DNA from: Flavobacteriales bacterium
GTDB lineage: Bacteria; Bacteroidota; Bacteroidia; NS11-12g; UBA9320
Direction of reading: 5' to 3'
NCBI GenBank assembly: GCA_020635395.1
Contig: JACJZV010000001.1
Location: forward strand, 992,001 to 1,056,000
Length of the DNA stretch: 64,000 bases
Numbering within the stretch: the first letter of the stretch is position 1; the number at the start of each line of letters is the position of its first letter. The position numbers and the translations under genes were made by a program. Positions 18,338 to 26,260 of the stretch are shown here, in pieces. The notes beneath the pieces were generated by a model. That model had not been told where the DNA came from. It made no database searches and worked only from the letters and a program-made list of their open reading frames with translations.

Positions 18338-19363
18338 TTATATATCTAGTGCTGTTGAAATTTTATAACCTATTTCTTTGTTACTTTCCTTATCTACAAC
18401 AAATACACACTCGGCATCTTCAAAACTTCGGTAAACAGGGTCAATTGTTTGGATTCTAACAATTGAAACATTACCTAGATATTTGCCACCTAAAAACTCT
18501 ATAAGACTTTTTGCAATTTTAATTTCTGTTCCAAGACAAACTAAATCAGAAACAACAATGTATTTTTTATTGGTTTCAATTTTACTATCAAGTGTGCTAT
18601 ACATTTTGTTTATTGGGCCGATTTGGTCTAGTATAACAATATCTGTCCTTAATAAAGTTGAAAGAATTGAAGTAATGTAAGAGCTATTAAGATTTTGGCA
18701 CACTAAAATTGGTTTATTTTCATTATCCAATGGGATTAAGCTTTTAAACCATTTTTGATAAGTCTTTACAGCTAAATTATAAATTGCATACAAGAAAAAT
18801 TCTTTATCAATGCTGATGAACTTTTTTATATTTATCCATTTAGAGAGATATACAGATGATGAAGAGTGATATTTCTCTTCACCTTCCAATTGTTTGATGT
18901 GTTTCTCTTTTAATAAATTTAAAAAATGTATTTTGAAAATTTCTTGAGTTGAATAAGAAACTTGAAATTTACCAGTCTCAAAACAGTTGAATACTAAATA
19001 ATTATTATCCTCATCAATAATATTATTCTCATTGTTAAATAAGCTAAGTAGATTCAACTCCTTGATTAGTTCTTTTTTGACATTTATCAGTACAAGATTT
19101 GTGTTTAAGCTTTTTAAGTCACTAATTTTTGATAGTTGGTTATTTTGAATTGCATTAATATTTTCAAAGTTTAAAACCACAACTTCCGGCTTATCTTCAA
19201 CCTCTTTGCTATAATCCTCTATAATTTTAATTAATGTCGTTTCATTAACCAATTGTTCGGAAATCCCGATATTACCATTATCAACAAAAGCAGATGTTAT
19301 CGTTTGCTCAGCGTGTAAATGATAATACAAACAGTTCGATATTTTTATTTTAGAGATTATCAT
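18338..19363 (-). CDS. STAS-like/phosphoribosyltransferase-like protein
   Basis: A 341-residue soluble protein. Residues about 58-100 (VVVLNFENINAI, NLVLINVKKEL) have the strand-helix pattern of STAS anti-anti-sigma domains. Residues about 218-305 have a type I PRTase pattern with the PRPP-binding loop YIVVSDLVCLGTEIKIAK (268-285), where SD replaces the usual acidic pair before the loop. The gene sits between the GHKL ATPase gene (4-bp overlap) and the phosphoesterase-PRTase gene (1-bp gap), so the three are almost certainly translated together. It may be a regulatory or scaffold PRTase for the third protein. Both domain calls are by eye and need profile searches. Confidence 0.7.
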   Translation of the reverse strand: MIISKIKISNCLYYHLHAEQTITSAFVDNGNIGISEQLVNETTLIKIIEDYSKEVEDKPEVVVLNFENINAIQNNQLSKISDLKSLNTNLVLINVKKELIKELNLLSLFNNENNIIDEDNNYLVFNCFETGKFQVSYSTQEIFKIHFLNLLKEKHIKQLEGEEKYHSSSSVYLSKWINIKKFISIDKEFFLYAIYNLAVKTYQKWFKSLIPLDNENKPILVCQNLNSSYITSILSTLLRTDIVILDQIGPINKMYSTLDSKIETNKKYIVVSDLVCLGTEIKIAKSLIEFLGGKYLGNVSIVRIQTIDPVYRSFEDAECVFVVDKESNKEIGYKISTALDI

Positions 19364-20619
19364 AATTTTTCAATTGAATTAGGAATTTCAACCTCAATAT
19401 GAACTCCTCTAAAACGAACTTCAAATATTCTTAATGCAGAAAACCTTGTGTCTTCTGAATATTTCCTAAATATTGATGTTGCAAGCTCTGTGATTTGCTT
19501 TTTGCATATTCCTTTTAGATTGGTCAATTTTTCTTTAAATTCTTCGGATTTGATTTTTCCAAACATTAAGGAGTGGTTAGTGCTTAATATTTGCATTCTA
19601 GTTTCGTAAAGATTTTGCAATTCGGTCAGCATTCTTGCCGAAACAATTATTTGAGCATTATCAGTATGTAGTCTAAAATAACCACTACAGTCAAGTACTA
19701 CATTACACATCAAATCAAAAAGACCTTGTCTGTCTTTTAGCATTGAGTAATAAAGCGTTTCAAATAGAATTAATGCAGAATTTTTGATATTATCATCAAT
19801 CTTTAATGGAAAGGAATTCGATAAAGATTTAAGGAGTTCAAATTTTTCGTAGAATTCACCTGTATCCTTTTTGTTTTTTAAAGACTCATAAAGTCCAATA
19901 CCATTGTCTGAAATTGAAAATTTTGTTTTAAACTTATCTGAAAACATTAAAACAAATGCATCTGATTTTGAATGTAAAACACCATTTGTTATGAGCTCAG
20001 CTAGTATTTCGATAAATTCGGATGTTAAATGACTAGTTGTTTCATTTTCAAACAATAAATCATAAAAATGTTCTTTAACCTTGTAGGTGTAAAACTCAAC
20101 TAATGAATCTCTTTGTGCAGGCTCACCATCTGTAATATTTGATAATCTTACTTTTAAATTATCATCATTAAGCGAGTAACATCTTAATTTATGTTCTGTT
20201 CTAATTACTTTTCCTTTAAATCCGCCTAAATAAACATCATCAAAATCTAAAATATTTCGACCAAGTGGAAAATTAGGATTGACGTTACTTCCTGTTATGT
20301 AGAAAAATTGAGAACGGTATAAATATTCTAAAACATCAATTGTAATTGGTGTATTGGACAAATGAAGTTTAATCGGGTTTTTATGAAAATTTCTTAGCTG
20401 TTGAAAAAGGCTAAGTAACAATGGTAAGGTAATTGGGTCTATGTAGTACCTTTTTTTTGAGTATTCTAAATCATTACCTTCAATTAATTTGAACTCTAAA
20501 GAGTTGTTGTTATTTTTATGCTCAGAGTAAAAATGTGCTACTTCTAGAAGGAATTCGGTATAGAAGACAAAGGGAGTAAGGCTTTTCTCCTTGTATATAA
20601 TTGGTATTGGGGTATTCAT
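19360..20619 (-). CDS. STAS-like/GHKL ATPase (HATPase_c) protein
   Basis: A 419-residue protein that leads the three-gene cassette. Residues about 60-110 look STAS-like (ITLPLLLSLFQQL, PIKLHLSNTPI). Residues about 200-330 form a GHKL ATPase: N box ELITNGVLHSKSD (208-220), G1 box SDNGIGL (237-243), and a G2-like segment QGLFDLMCNVV then SGYFRLHT (298-318). There is no transmembrane or histidine phosphoacceptor domain, so it is unlike a sensor kinase and closer to anti-sigma or MutL/MORC-like ATPases. It ends in a beta strand, GVHIEVEIP, typical of the end of HATPase folds. It overlaps the next gene by 4 bp. A long leader (about 210 nt) would follow the nearest upstream promoter candidate. Confidence 0.75.
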   Translation of the reverse strand: MNTPIPIIYKEKSLTPFVFYTEFLLEVAHFYSEHKNNNNSLEFKLIEGNDLEYSKKRYYIDPITLPLLLSLFQQLRNFHKNPIKLHLSNTPITIDVLEYLYRSQFFYITGSNVNPNFPLGRNILDFDDVYLGGFKGKVIRTEHKLRCYSLNDDNLKVRLSNITDGEPAQRDSLVEFYTYKVKEHFYDLLFENETTSHLTSEFIEILAELITNGVLHSKSDAFVLMFSDKFKTKFSISDNGIGLYESLKNKKDTGEFYEKFELLKSLSNSFPLKIDDNIKNSALILFETLYYSMLKDRQGLFDLMCNVVLDCSGYFRLHTDNAQIIVSARMLTELQNLYETRMQILSTNHSLMFGKIKSEEFKEKLTNLKGICKKQITELATSIFRKYSEDTRFSALRIFEVRFRGVHIEVEIPNSIEKL

Positions 20620-20838
20620 TTCTATTTTATTTATGCCTAATTAACCTTATTGCTGAAAGTTTTTTCCAAATGCTGAACCAAAGTTTTGGGTATACTTTGC
20701 AAGTTTATATTTCAAATGTACTTTTTTGACCAACGGTTTTTTACATTGTTTAATTTATATGAATTATGAACATCGATTCAGTATATTTAACATTTTGCAG
20801 AATATGTTGCCAACCTGATAAGTTCACCTCCAAGGTCT

Positions 20839-20869
20839 CAAATATAAAATACTCCCCTCAAATCCTCAA
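20839..20869 (-). promoter_or_regulatory. Leftward promoter candidate inside the left direct repeat
   Basis: On the minus strand TTG (20869-20867) is followed after 20 bp by TATATTTG (20846-20839), both elements fitting the Bacteroidota consensus. It points at the three-gene cassette, with a leader of about 210 nt. A further -7-like TACATTTG on the minus strand lies at 20720-20713 but has no -33. Confidence 0.4.
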
Positions 20870-20877
20870 CCGGAAAT
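20839..20877. repeat. Direct repeat, left copy (duplicate of the methyltransferase 3' end)
   Basis: The core CCTCAAATCCTCAAC (20856-20870), then one mismatch, then GGAAAT, recurs at 21757-21778 in the same orientation; weaker similarity with gaps extends left to 20839. Read on the minus strand this copy would encode the same last residues, LRI and stop, as the O-methyltransferase gene. The two copies bracket the Fic module exactly. Confidence 0.7.
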
Positions 20878-20893
20878 TAGGTCTTTAATTTAT

Positions 20894-21499
20894 TCAAATG
20901 TTTGTGACAAGTAGCTCATAAAGTAATTCCGTCAGTGTATTAACGTCACTCTCAATTGTCCCTTTCATATATTTTTCGTAAACGGTCTCATTGTCGGGAG
21001 GGTTTAGGTTTAGAACGAAACCTTTTTCCAATGCCAATAGTCTCAAAAACTCTCTTTGTGCTCGTCCGTTGCCTTCTCTAAATGGGTGTAAATAGTTGAT
21101 GTTGTCGAGTATTTCGGCCAACTTTTCGGCTAAAAGTTTTTCATTATCCTTCGAAATTTTTTCAAACTCAGCAATTAACTGATCAATGTGTCTAAATGCC
21201 TTGTCAAAATGTGACGTAGGGAAAAACTGTTTGCCATCTTTACTTATTTCGACCTTACGTTTTTTACCTGCCCAAACATAGATGTCTTGAAACAAGTATT
21301 TGTGGATTTCAAAAAGGCTGTCAATTCCGTTAATTTTTATCGGGTTTTCATAAAGTTCTTGCAGACGTTTGGTGACTGTACCACTCTCAACAAAAAGCAA
21401 TACTTCAGGGTCTGTTATGTTGGGTAAATTGCGTAAAAGCCCAGTTTTGGGGTCGGTATAGGTATAGTCAGGGTCTATATATTTGTATGAATTAGACAT
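20894..21499 (-). CDS. Fic-domain AMP-transferase toxin (FicT type)
   Basis: An adenylyltransferase; FicT toxins of known systems modify DNA gyrase and topoisomerase IV and stop growth. I place the start at 21499 (MSNSYKYIDPD), which overlaps the antitoxin stop by 8 nt. The catalytic motif HPFREGNGR lies at 138-146 and continues AQREF, with the catalytic histidine, the anion-hole glycines and the arginine all present. The beta-flap that positions targets precedes it (KQFFPTSHF). There is no inhibitory helix in the protein itself, which makes it class I, dependent on the separate small protein encoded just upstream. Length is about 200, a minimal toxin. The substrate here is inferred. Confidence 0.92.
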   Translation of the reverse strand: MSNSYKYIDPDYTYTDPKTGLLRNLPNITDPEVLLFVESGTVTKRLQELYENPIKINGIDSLFEIHKYLFQDIYVWAGKKRKVEISKDGKQFFPTSHFDKAFRHIDQLIAEFEKISKDNEKLLAEKLAEILDNINYLHPFREGNGRAQREFLRLLALEKGFVLNLNPPDNETVYEKYMKGTIESDVNTLTELLYELLVTNI

Positions 21500-21713
21500 A
21501 CACTTTTTGTTTGGCCAATGCCACAAACTCTGTTAGAGATATTTTTCCTGTCACGTAGTCCCGGATTATTTCAACACCCTTTGGAGTTGGTTTAAAACCT
21601 TCAAACATATTGCTGCCCAAGGCATTTGCAGTGCTTTCAAGCGTCTTTAAATCCGAAAATTTTACACCCATTATTGTTAGGTTATTTCGGTCTATTTCTA
21701 GGGTATTAAACAT
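21492..21713 (-). CDS. FicA/VbhA-like antitoxin
   Basis: A 73-residue protein from the ATG at 21713 (MFNTLEIDRN); an earlier TTG at 21740 lies at the predicted -7 element and is rejected. It contains SNMFEG (34-39), a match to the class I inhibitory motif (S/T)xxxE(G/N), whose glutamate competes with the ATP gamma-phosphate in the Fic active site. The context GSNMFEGFKPTPKG is typical of VbhA-like antitoxins. Antitoxin before toxin with an 8-nt overlap is the usual order and gives coupled translation. Confidence 0.88.
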   Translation of the reverse strand: MFNTLEIDRNNLTIMGVKFSDLKTLESTANALGSNMFEGFKPTPKGVEIIRDYVTGKISLTEFVALAKQKVYV

Positions 21714-21737
21714 ATCTTTCCGATTTTTAATTCTATT

Positions 21738-21770
21738 CAAATTTACAAAATATCTACCTCAAATCCTCAA
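21738..21770 (-). promoter_or_regulatory. Promoter of the Fic module, reaching into the methyltransferase gene
   Basis: On the minus strand TTG (21770-21768) is followed after 22 bp by TAAATTTG (21745-21738). The antitoxin ATG is 24 nt downstream. The -33 element is inside the last codons of the O-methyltransferase gene, that is, inside the direct repeat. Confidence 0.5.
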
Positions 21771-21778
21771 CAGGAAAT
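21738..21778. repeat. Direct repeat, right copy (native 3' end of the methyltransferase gene)
   Basis: This is the partner of the copy at 20839-20877: 21 of 22 bases identical in 21757-21778, with gapped similarity to 21738. It covers the last codons and stop of the O-methyltransferase gene plus the Fic-module promoter. Confidence 0.7.
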
Positions 21779-22544
21779 GCTGTTTCTCCACACCCTTTCT
21801 GATAAAAACAATGCCTAAGTGAAACAAATCAATGCTGATAGAAACTCGTGAGTCTTGGCATATTTTTTCCCAGGCTAGTTTCATGCCCTCCGACCAGTAG
21901 ATGTCGTCAAAAACCACTACGCCGTTGGGCGAAAGGTGCTGGTATATTTGATTAAAATAATCCAGCGTTGGCTGTTGTTGATGATGCCCGTCAATAAAAG
22001 CAAAATCAATTGTTTGCAGTTTTTGAAGGGTTTCGGGCAATGATTTTTCAAACGAGCCAATTTTGATGCAGGGATTCAAACCCAACTCTTTCAAATTTGA
22101 CTTTGCAAACTCTGCCACTTCCGCTCCGCCCTCATGGCTCACAAACCGACAGTTGGGGGCCGCCAATTGCTGGAAGGCCAAACTAATGCCTAGCGATGTG
22201 CCAAGCTCAATGGCGGTTTGTGGATTTACAAATGCTACAATTTCGGCTAATGTGCTGCATAGTTTTGGGTTTTTGGCCGAATTTCGGGCAATATCCGAAA
22301 CCGTTTTTTCGACCATTTTTTTGTTGTTGCCAAAATCGACAAACCGAAGTATTTGTTGATTGGTCAAAAGTTGCTTTCGTAAGGCTTCTACCTTCGTAAA
22401 TCTTGATTTTGGAAGCGAGTTTTTGTGTATGTTCTGCATCAATGCAAAAACCATCGGGCTATGCACACTACGCCATGTTTTGGCCATGCAGATGTGTTTA
22501 AGAAACAGGAAAATGCGTGTCAACAAACCATAAGGTTGTTGCAT
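21759..22544 (-). CDS. Class I SAM-dependent O-methyltransferase-like protein
   Basis: A 261-residue Rossmann-fold methyltransferase. The SAM-binding motif I is AIELGTSLGISLAFQ (about 115-129); the following acidic strand is CRFVSHEGGAE, and the DFAFIDGHHQQQPTLDYF block (about 178-195) carries the Asp-His pair seen in the catechol O-methyltransferase-like group. The first 40 residues (LLTRIFLFLKHICMA) are an amphipathic extension. The substrate cannot be told. It begins 1 bp after the DUF349 gene stop on the same strand, and its 3' end is the insertion point of the Fic module. Confidence 0.85.
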   Translation of the reverse strand: MQQPYGLLTRIFLFLKHICMAKTWRSVHSPMVFALMQNIHKNSLPKSRFTKVEALRKQLLTNQQILRFVDFGNNKKMVEKTVSDIARNSAKNPKLCSTLAEIVAFVNPQTAIELGTSLGISLAFQQLAAPNCRFVSHEGGAEVAEFAKSNLKELGLNPCIKIGSFEKSLPETLQKLQTIDFAFIDGHHQQQPTLDYFNQIYQHLSPNGVVVFDDIYWSEGMKLAWEKICQDSRVSISIDLFHLGIVFIRKGVEKQHFLLRI

Positions 22545-22545
22545 T

Positions 22546-24684
22546 TTATTCGGCTGTTTCGCTGGTTTCTAAAACAACTTCTTTTTCTTTTGGCGGATTT
22601 TTTAGGTTTTTAATAACCTTTAATTCTGCTCTCAATCTGCCCAATTGCTCTTTTGTTTTTTCAATTTTTGAAGCAATTTCTTCTTTTAGTTTTTGCGAAC
22701 CTTTTGAACGGCCAAAAAACTCCATATTGTTTTCAAGCGTAATGATTTCGCTGTCCAAAAACCGGATTTTCTTTTGAATTTTTTGAGCCTCGTCGTCCAA
22801 TTTGCTTTTGCCGGCAGGCATTTGCGATAGGTTTTGATAATGCTCTTTTATTTGCGTTTGTTTAACTGACTTTTTGTCGAGTTTAAACTTGTTAAACACG
22901 GCATCAGAGGCCTTTCTGTAGCTGTCTTCTACCTCTTTTTTGTTTTTCATTGGCACAAAACCAATGCCGTTCCACTCTTTTTGTAGAGCTTTTAAATCAT
23001 CCAAAATAGATTCAGAGTTGCCATCGTTTAGTAAGGCTTCTAATTTGACAATAACCTCCTTCTTTTTGGTTAGATTTTCGGTTTCAATGCCTTTTCTATT
23101 TTTAAATTCTTCTTCTTTTTTGCTGAATACAAAATCGCAGGCAGTTCTGAATCTCTTCCAAATGGCATTTGATATTTTTTCGGATACAGGCCCAACTTCT
23201 TGCCATTCTCGTTGAAGTTTTTTCAATTCGTTGGTGGCAAAGTTTAGGTCATCACTGTCTTTTAACTCTTCTGCCCGTTTGCATATATCTTCTTTTATCA
23301 CAAGATTGGCTTTTCGATCTTTCATCAATTGCTTGAAGAAATTGCTTTTCTCGTCATAAAAAGTGTTAAACGATTTTCTGAATTTTTTCCAAACTTCGTC
23401 GCTTTGAGCCCTCGGCACTTGACCAATTTTTTTCCATTCGGTCATCAACCCATCGAGTTCTTCCGTTTTCTGTTTCCAGTCTTTTCCTTTTTTTGGCAGC
23501 AGTTGAGTAATCATTTCGGCTTTCTCAACCAATACACTTTTTAGTTCCAGATTTTTCTGTCTGTCGGCTTCTAATGCTTCAAAAACAGCCCTTTTTTGCT
23601 CATAAACTTTATCGCATGCGGCTCTAAATCTATCCCAAATTTCTTGGTTAAACTCTCTCGGAACCGGGCCTGTGTTTTTAAATTCTTCCTGATATTTATT
23701 TAAAAGTATAAAACTTCTTTTCAATGAATTTTCGGCACTTAGCTCATCCACTTTTTTGCAGAGTTCAATTTTAACCTCAAGATTTTTCTTGCGGTCAAGC
23801 TCTTTCAACTCAATGTTTATGGAGTGATTGTCGTAAAATTTATCCAACAAAAAGTGATAATTATCCCACGTTTCTTGCACTTTGTCAACTGGCAACACAC
23901 GAATGGTTCTCCACTCTTGTTGAATTTCTTTAACCGCGTCTAAACTTTTTTCGGTCTCGTCCGAGTCGGTTATTTCACGCAAACGTTGTAACAGCTCTTC
24001 TTTGCGTTTTAGGTTGTTTAGTTTTTCTTTTTCAATACGGTTTATTTCTTCCATTCGGGCATTTTTGGCCAAATTGAAAGCATTTTTAAACCGTTCGCGG
24101 TAGTTGGTGTCGTCATATTCAAAGGTTTCGGGGTCGTTACCTTCTTCTACAAACTTGTGTAGTGCTTCTCTTTTTTCGGCTCGCAATATGTCATTAAAGA
24201 TGGGTCTGATTTGACGCAATCTTGCCAAAGCCTCGCGAGCAGTCATTTTTTGATTTGCCTCGATAGCCAAATCGAGCAATTGGTCTTTGTTTAAGACCTC
24301 AAAATCTATGTGGGCGTGTGTGTCGTCCTCGTCTGATGTTGATTCTTCCTCCGATTCGTCGTCCACGTTTGAATCGTCTTCCAAACCATCGTCTTCTTCG
24401 TTGTTATTTACAATTTCGGTTGAAACAGCTTCAAAAGTTTCTTGTTGTGCAACAGTCTCAACTACTTCCTCGGTGGTTGCTTGAGGAGTTTCTTGCTGAA
24501 CGTGTTCATTTGTTAGGTTGGTTGTTTCGTCGGTTGTAACCGGAGCTTCAGAAACCGGAGTTTCATTTGCTTCTGAATGTGTGTTTTCGTTTTCCATTTT
24601 TGTATTGTGCGGGGTAGGTAGGTTCTCGTTGGAACTATTGTTTTCCATCTCAACCTCATTTTTAGAAATCTCTTCTTGAGACAT
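22546..24684 (-). CDS. DUF349 repeat protein
   Basis: A 712-residue cytoplasmic protein. Residues 1-115 are low-complexity and strongly acidic (Glu/Asp/Asn/Thr), probably disordered. From about 160 to 640 there are several DUF349 units, each helical with a conserved tryptophan, for example EWRTIRVLPVDKVQETWD, EWKKIGQVPRAQSDEVWK and EWQEVGPVSEKISNAIWK. The end (about 640-700) is a coiled coil (LDSEIITLENNMEFFG). I recall a distant link with a DNA-damage/recombination-linked protein of enterobacteria, but the biochemical role is not known. Divergent from the HMG-CoA lyase gene. Confidence 0.9.
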   Translation of the reverse strand: MSQEEISKNEVEMENNSSNENLPTPHNTKMENENTHSEANETPVSEAPVTTDETTNLTNEHVQQETPQATTEEVVETVAQQETFEAVSTEIVNNNEEDDGLEDDSNVDDESEEESTSDEDDTHAHIDFEVLNKDQLLDLAIEANQKMTAREALARLRQIRPIFNDILRAEKREALHKFVEEGNDPETFEYDDTNYRERFKNAFNLAKNARMEEINRIEKEKLNNLKRKEELLQRLREITDSDETEKSLDAVKEIQQEWRTIRVLPVDKVQETWDNYHFLLDKFYDNHSINIELKELDRKKNLEVKIELCKKVDELSAENSLKRSFILLNKYQEEFKNTGPVPREFNQEIWDRFRAACDKVYEQKRAVFEALEADRQKNLELKSVLVEKAEMITQLLPKKGKDWKQKTEELDGLMTEWKKIGQVPRAQSDEVWKKFRKSFNTFYDEKSNFFKQLMKDRKANLVIKEDICKRAEELKDSDDLNFATNELKKLQREWQEVGPVSEKISNAIWKRFRTACDFVFSKKEEEFKNRKGIETENLTKKKEVIVKLEALLNDGNSESILDDLKALQKEWNGIGFVPMKNKKEVEDSYRKASDAVFNKFKLDKKSVKQTQIKEHYQNLSQMPAGKSKLDDEAQKIQKKIRFLDSEIITLENNMEFFGRSKGSQKLKEEIASKIEKTKEQLGRLRAELKVIKNLKNPPKEKEVVLETSETAE

Positions 24685-24727
24685 ACGTTTATAATTCTTA
24701 TTTTTCGTTTAAAAGCGGCAAAAATGG

Positions 24728-24735
24728 TACTTTTG
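24728..24735 (+). promoter_or_regulatory. -7 element for the HMG-CoA lyase gene
   Basis: TACTTTTG fits TAnnTTTG exactly. It lies 28 nt before the ATG at 24764 but only 7 nt before the ATG at 24743, which argues for the downstream start. No clear -33 TTG. Confidence 0.4.
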
Positions 24736-24763
24736 ACTCGAAATGCAAGCATCAAAGAGTAAT

Positions 24764-25609
24764 ATGAACGTTAAAATAATTGAATGTCCTCGCGATGCCA
24801 TGCAGGGGTTGCATTGGTTTGTGCCTACCCAAACAAAAATTGATTACCTAAATAGTCTTTTAAAGGTGGGCTATCACACGATTGATTGCGGCAGTTTTGT
24901 GTCGCCAAAAGTAATTCCTCAAATGCGTGATACCATCGAAGTTTTGGATAATCTCAACGATTCTGAAACAAAACTTTCGGTAATTGTGGCAAACAAACGA
25001 GGCATAGACGATGCGGTTAAACACCTAAAAGTCAATTATTTAGGATTTCCTTTTTCTATTTCTGAAACCTTTCAGCAACGCAATACCAATCAATCCATTA
25101 CAGAAAGTTTGGACGTGGTAAAATATTTGGTTGACCAAAGCAAAAAGCATGAAAAGGAAGTGGTAATATACATTTCGATGGGGTTTGGCAACAATTATGG
25201 CGATGATTGGAATGCGGATATTGTGGAAGATTGGGTGGGGAAAATTGAAGAAATTGGTGTTGATTCATTCTCTATAAGTGATACAGTAGGTGTGTCGGAT
25301 GCTGCAAAAATTAAGGCAGTGTTTGAAAAACTGAATAAGAGTTTTAAAAACAGCGAGTTTGGGGCACATTTTCACACACGAAAAGACAATTGGAAAGAAA
25401 AGGTGGAAACCGCTTGGCAACATGGCTGCCGTAGGTTTGACGGGGCTTTGAAGGGATTTGGCGGTTGCCCCATGGCCGAGGACAAATTGGTGGGAAATAT
25501 GCCAACGGAAAATTTGGTTCAGTTTTTTGACGAAAACAACATTGACCATAATCTCGACCTCAAAAATTTTGCAAAATCAGCGGTTTTGGCCGGAACTATC
25601 TTTGAATAA
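24764..25609 (+). CDS. Hydroxymethylglutaryl-CoA lyase
   Basis: A TIM-barrel aldolase-type enzyme that splits HMG-CoA into acetyl-CoA and acetoacetate, the last step of leucine breakdown and of ketone-body formation. It starts KIIECPRDAMQG, the metal/substrate motif in which the usual VGPRDGLQ reads CPRDAMQ. The mid-barrel shows SISDTVGVSDAAK, the metal-ligand histidines are in GAHFHTR, and the signature with the catalytic cysteine is GGCPMAEDKLVGNMPTENLV. The start at 24764 (MNVKIIE) is chosen from the promoter position. Length 281 is normal for the small bacterial form. Confidence 0.92.
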   Translation: MNVKIIECPRDAMQGLHWFVPTQTKIDYLNSLLKVGYHTIDCGSFVSPKVIPQMRDTIEVLDNLNDSETKLSVIVANKRGIDDAVKHLKVNYLGFPFSISETFQQRNTNQSITESLDVVKYLVDQSKKHEKEVVIYISMGFGNNYGDDWNADIVEDWVGKIEEIGVDSFSISDTVGVSDAAKIKAVFEKLNKSFKNSEFGAHFHTRKDNWKEKVETAWQHGCRRFDGALKGFGGCPMAEDKLVGNMPTENLVQFFDENNIDHNLDLKNFAKSAVLAGTIFE

Positions 25610-25625
25610 TTTGTCTGAAAGATAC

Positions 25626-26135
25626 CTACTCCGTAATTTTATCCAACCATCGGCGAAGAAAGCACTTTCGCTTTGACGGATTTTCGGCTGGTTCAGTTTC
25701 GGTAGGTGTAGGTTCCACCACAACAATGGGTTCGTTTCGAAGTTTTTTGAGTTCGGTTTCTAATTCCGATTTCGTTTTTAGACCAATTAATCTGAGTTGA
25801 ACAGCTTCGTCAATCGGGTCTATAACCAATAGGGTGGGCAACACAGAGGCATTGAACTTTTCCTGCAAATCCATACCGTCAAAATAGTCAACATCTACCT
25901 TGTAGGAAATAAAATTGTCAGCCATATAATTTCCTAAATCCACATCCTGAAACGTGGTTTTTTCCATTTCTAAACAAGGTTTGCACCAATCTGCCCTAAA
26001 ATCAATGAACAACAATTTGCCTTCGGCAGATGCTTTGGCCAAGGCTTCTTCGTATGTGCCCGAAACAAAGTTGATTTGTGCCTTTGCAGAAGAAATGCCC
26101 ACAAGGAATAAGAAAATTAAAAATCGAAATTTCAT
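25626..26135 (-). CDS. Exported thioredoxin-like protein
   Basis: A 169-residue protein with a signal peptide ending SSAKAQ and a thioredoxin fold. The redox pair is in ADWCKPCLEME (about 48-58) and the cis-proline in SVLPTLLVID (about 97-106). The C-terminal 40 residues are a Pro/Glu/Thr-rich spacer ending in a basic tail. It probably reduces or isomerises disulphides in the periplasm. The gene stands alone between HMG-CoA lyase (convergent) and the VWA-like gene. Confidence 0.9.
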   Translation of the reverse strand: MKFRFLIFLFLVGISSAKAQINFVSGTYEEALAKASAEGKLLFIDFRADWCKPCLEMEKTTFQDVDLGNYMADNFISYKVDVDYFDGMDLQEKFNASVLPTLLVIDPIDEAVQLRLIGLKTKSELETELKKLRNEPIVVVEPTPTETEPAENPSKRKCFLRRWLDKITE

Positions 26136-26219
26136 ACAACAAAGTTGGCCGCTTCTTGCGGCATTTGATTTTGTGGGTTATACACGCCTCAAAAAGTTTG
26201 TATGTTTTTTTGTAAAAAT

Positions 26220-26256
26220 AAATAGGGCCATCTGAAAAGACGAGACAGCCCCATTT
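26220..26256 (-). terminator. Intrinsic terminator candidate after the VWA-like gene
   Basis: Read on the minus strand, GGGGCTGTCT can pair with AGATGGCCC across a short loop (one bulge, two wobble pairs), followed by TATTTATTTTT. It begins a few bases after the stop at 26261. The stem is imperfect. Confidence 0.45.
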
Positions 26257-26260
26257 TACC

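Noticed and set aside
20767..20889. 40-codon plus-strand ORF between the cassette and Fic
   Set aside because: No similarity to anything known, and it runs through the repeat and promoter region; likely chance.
22940..24539. Several ORFs opposite the DUF349 gene
   Set aside because: Shadows of a charged, repetitive coding sequence in other frames; no starts or signals of their own.
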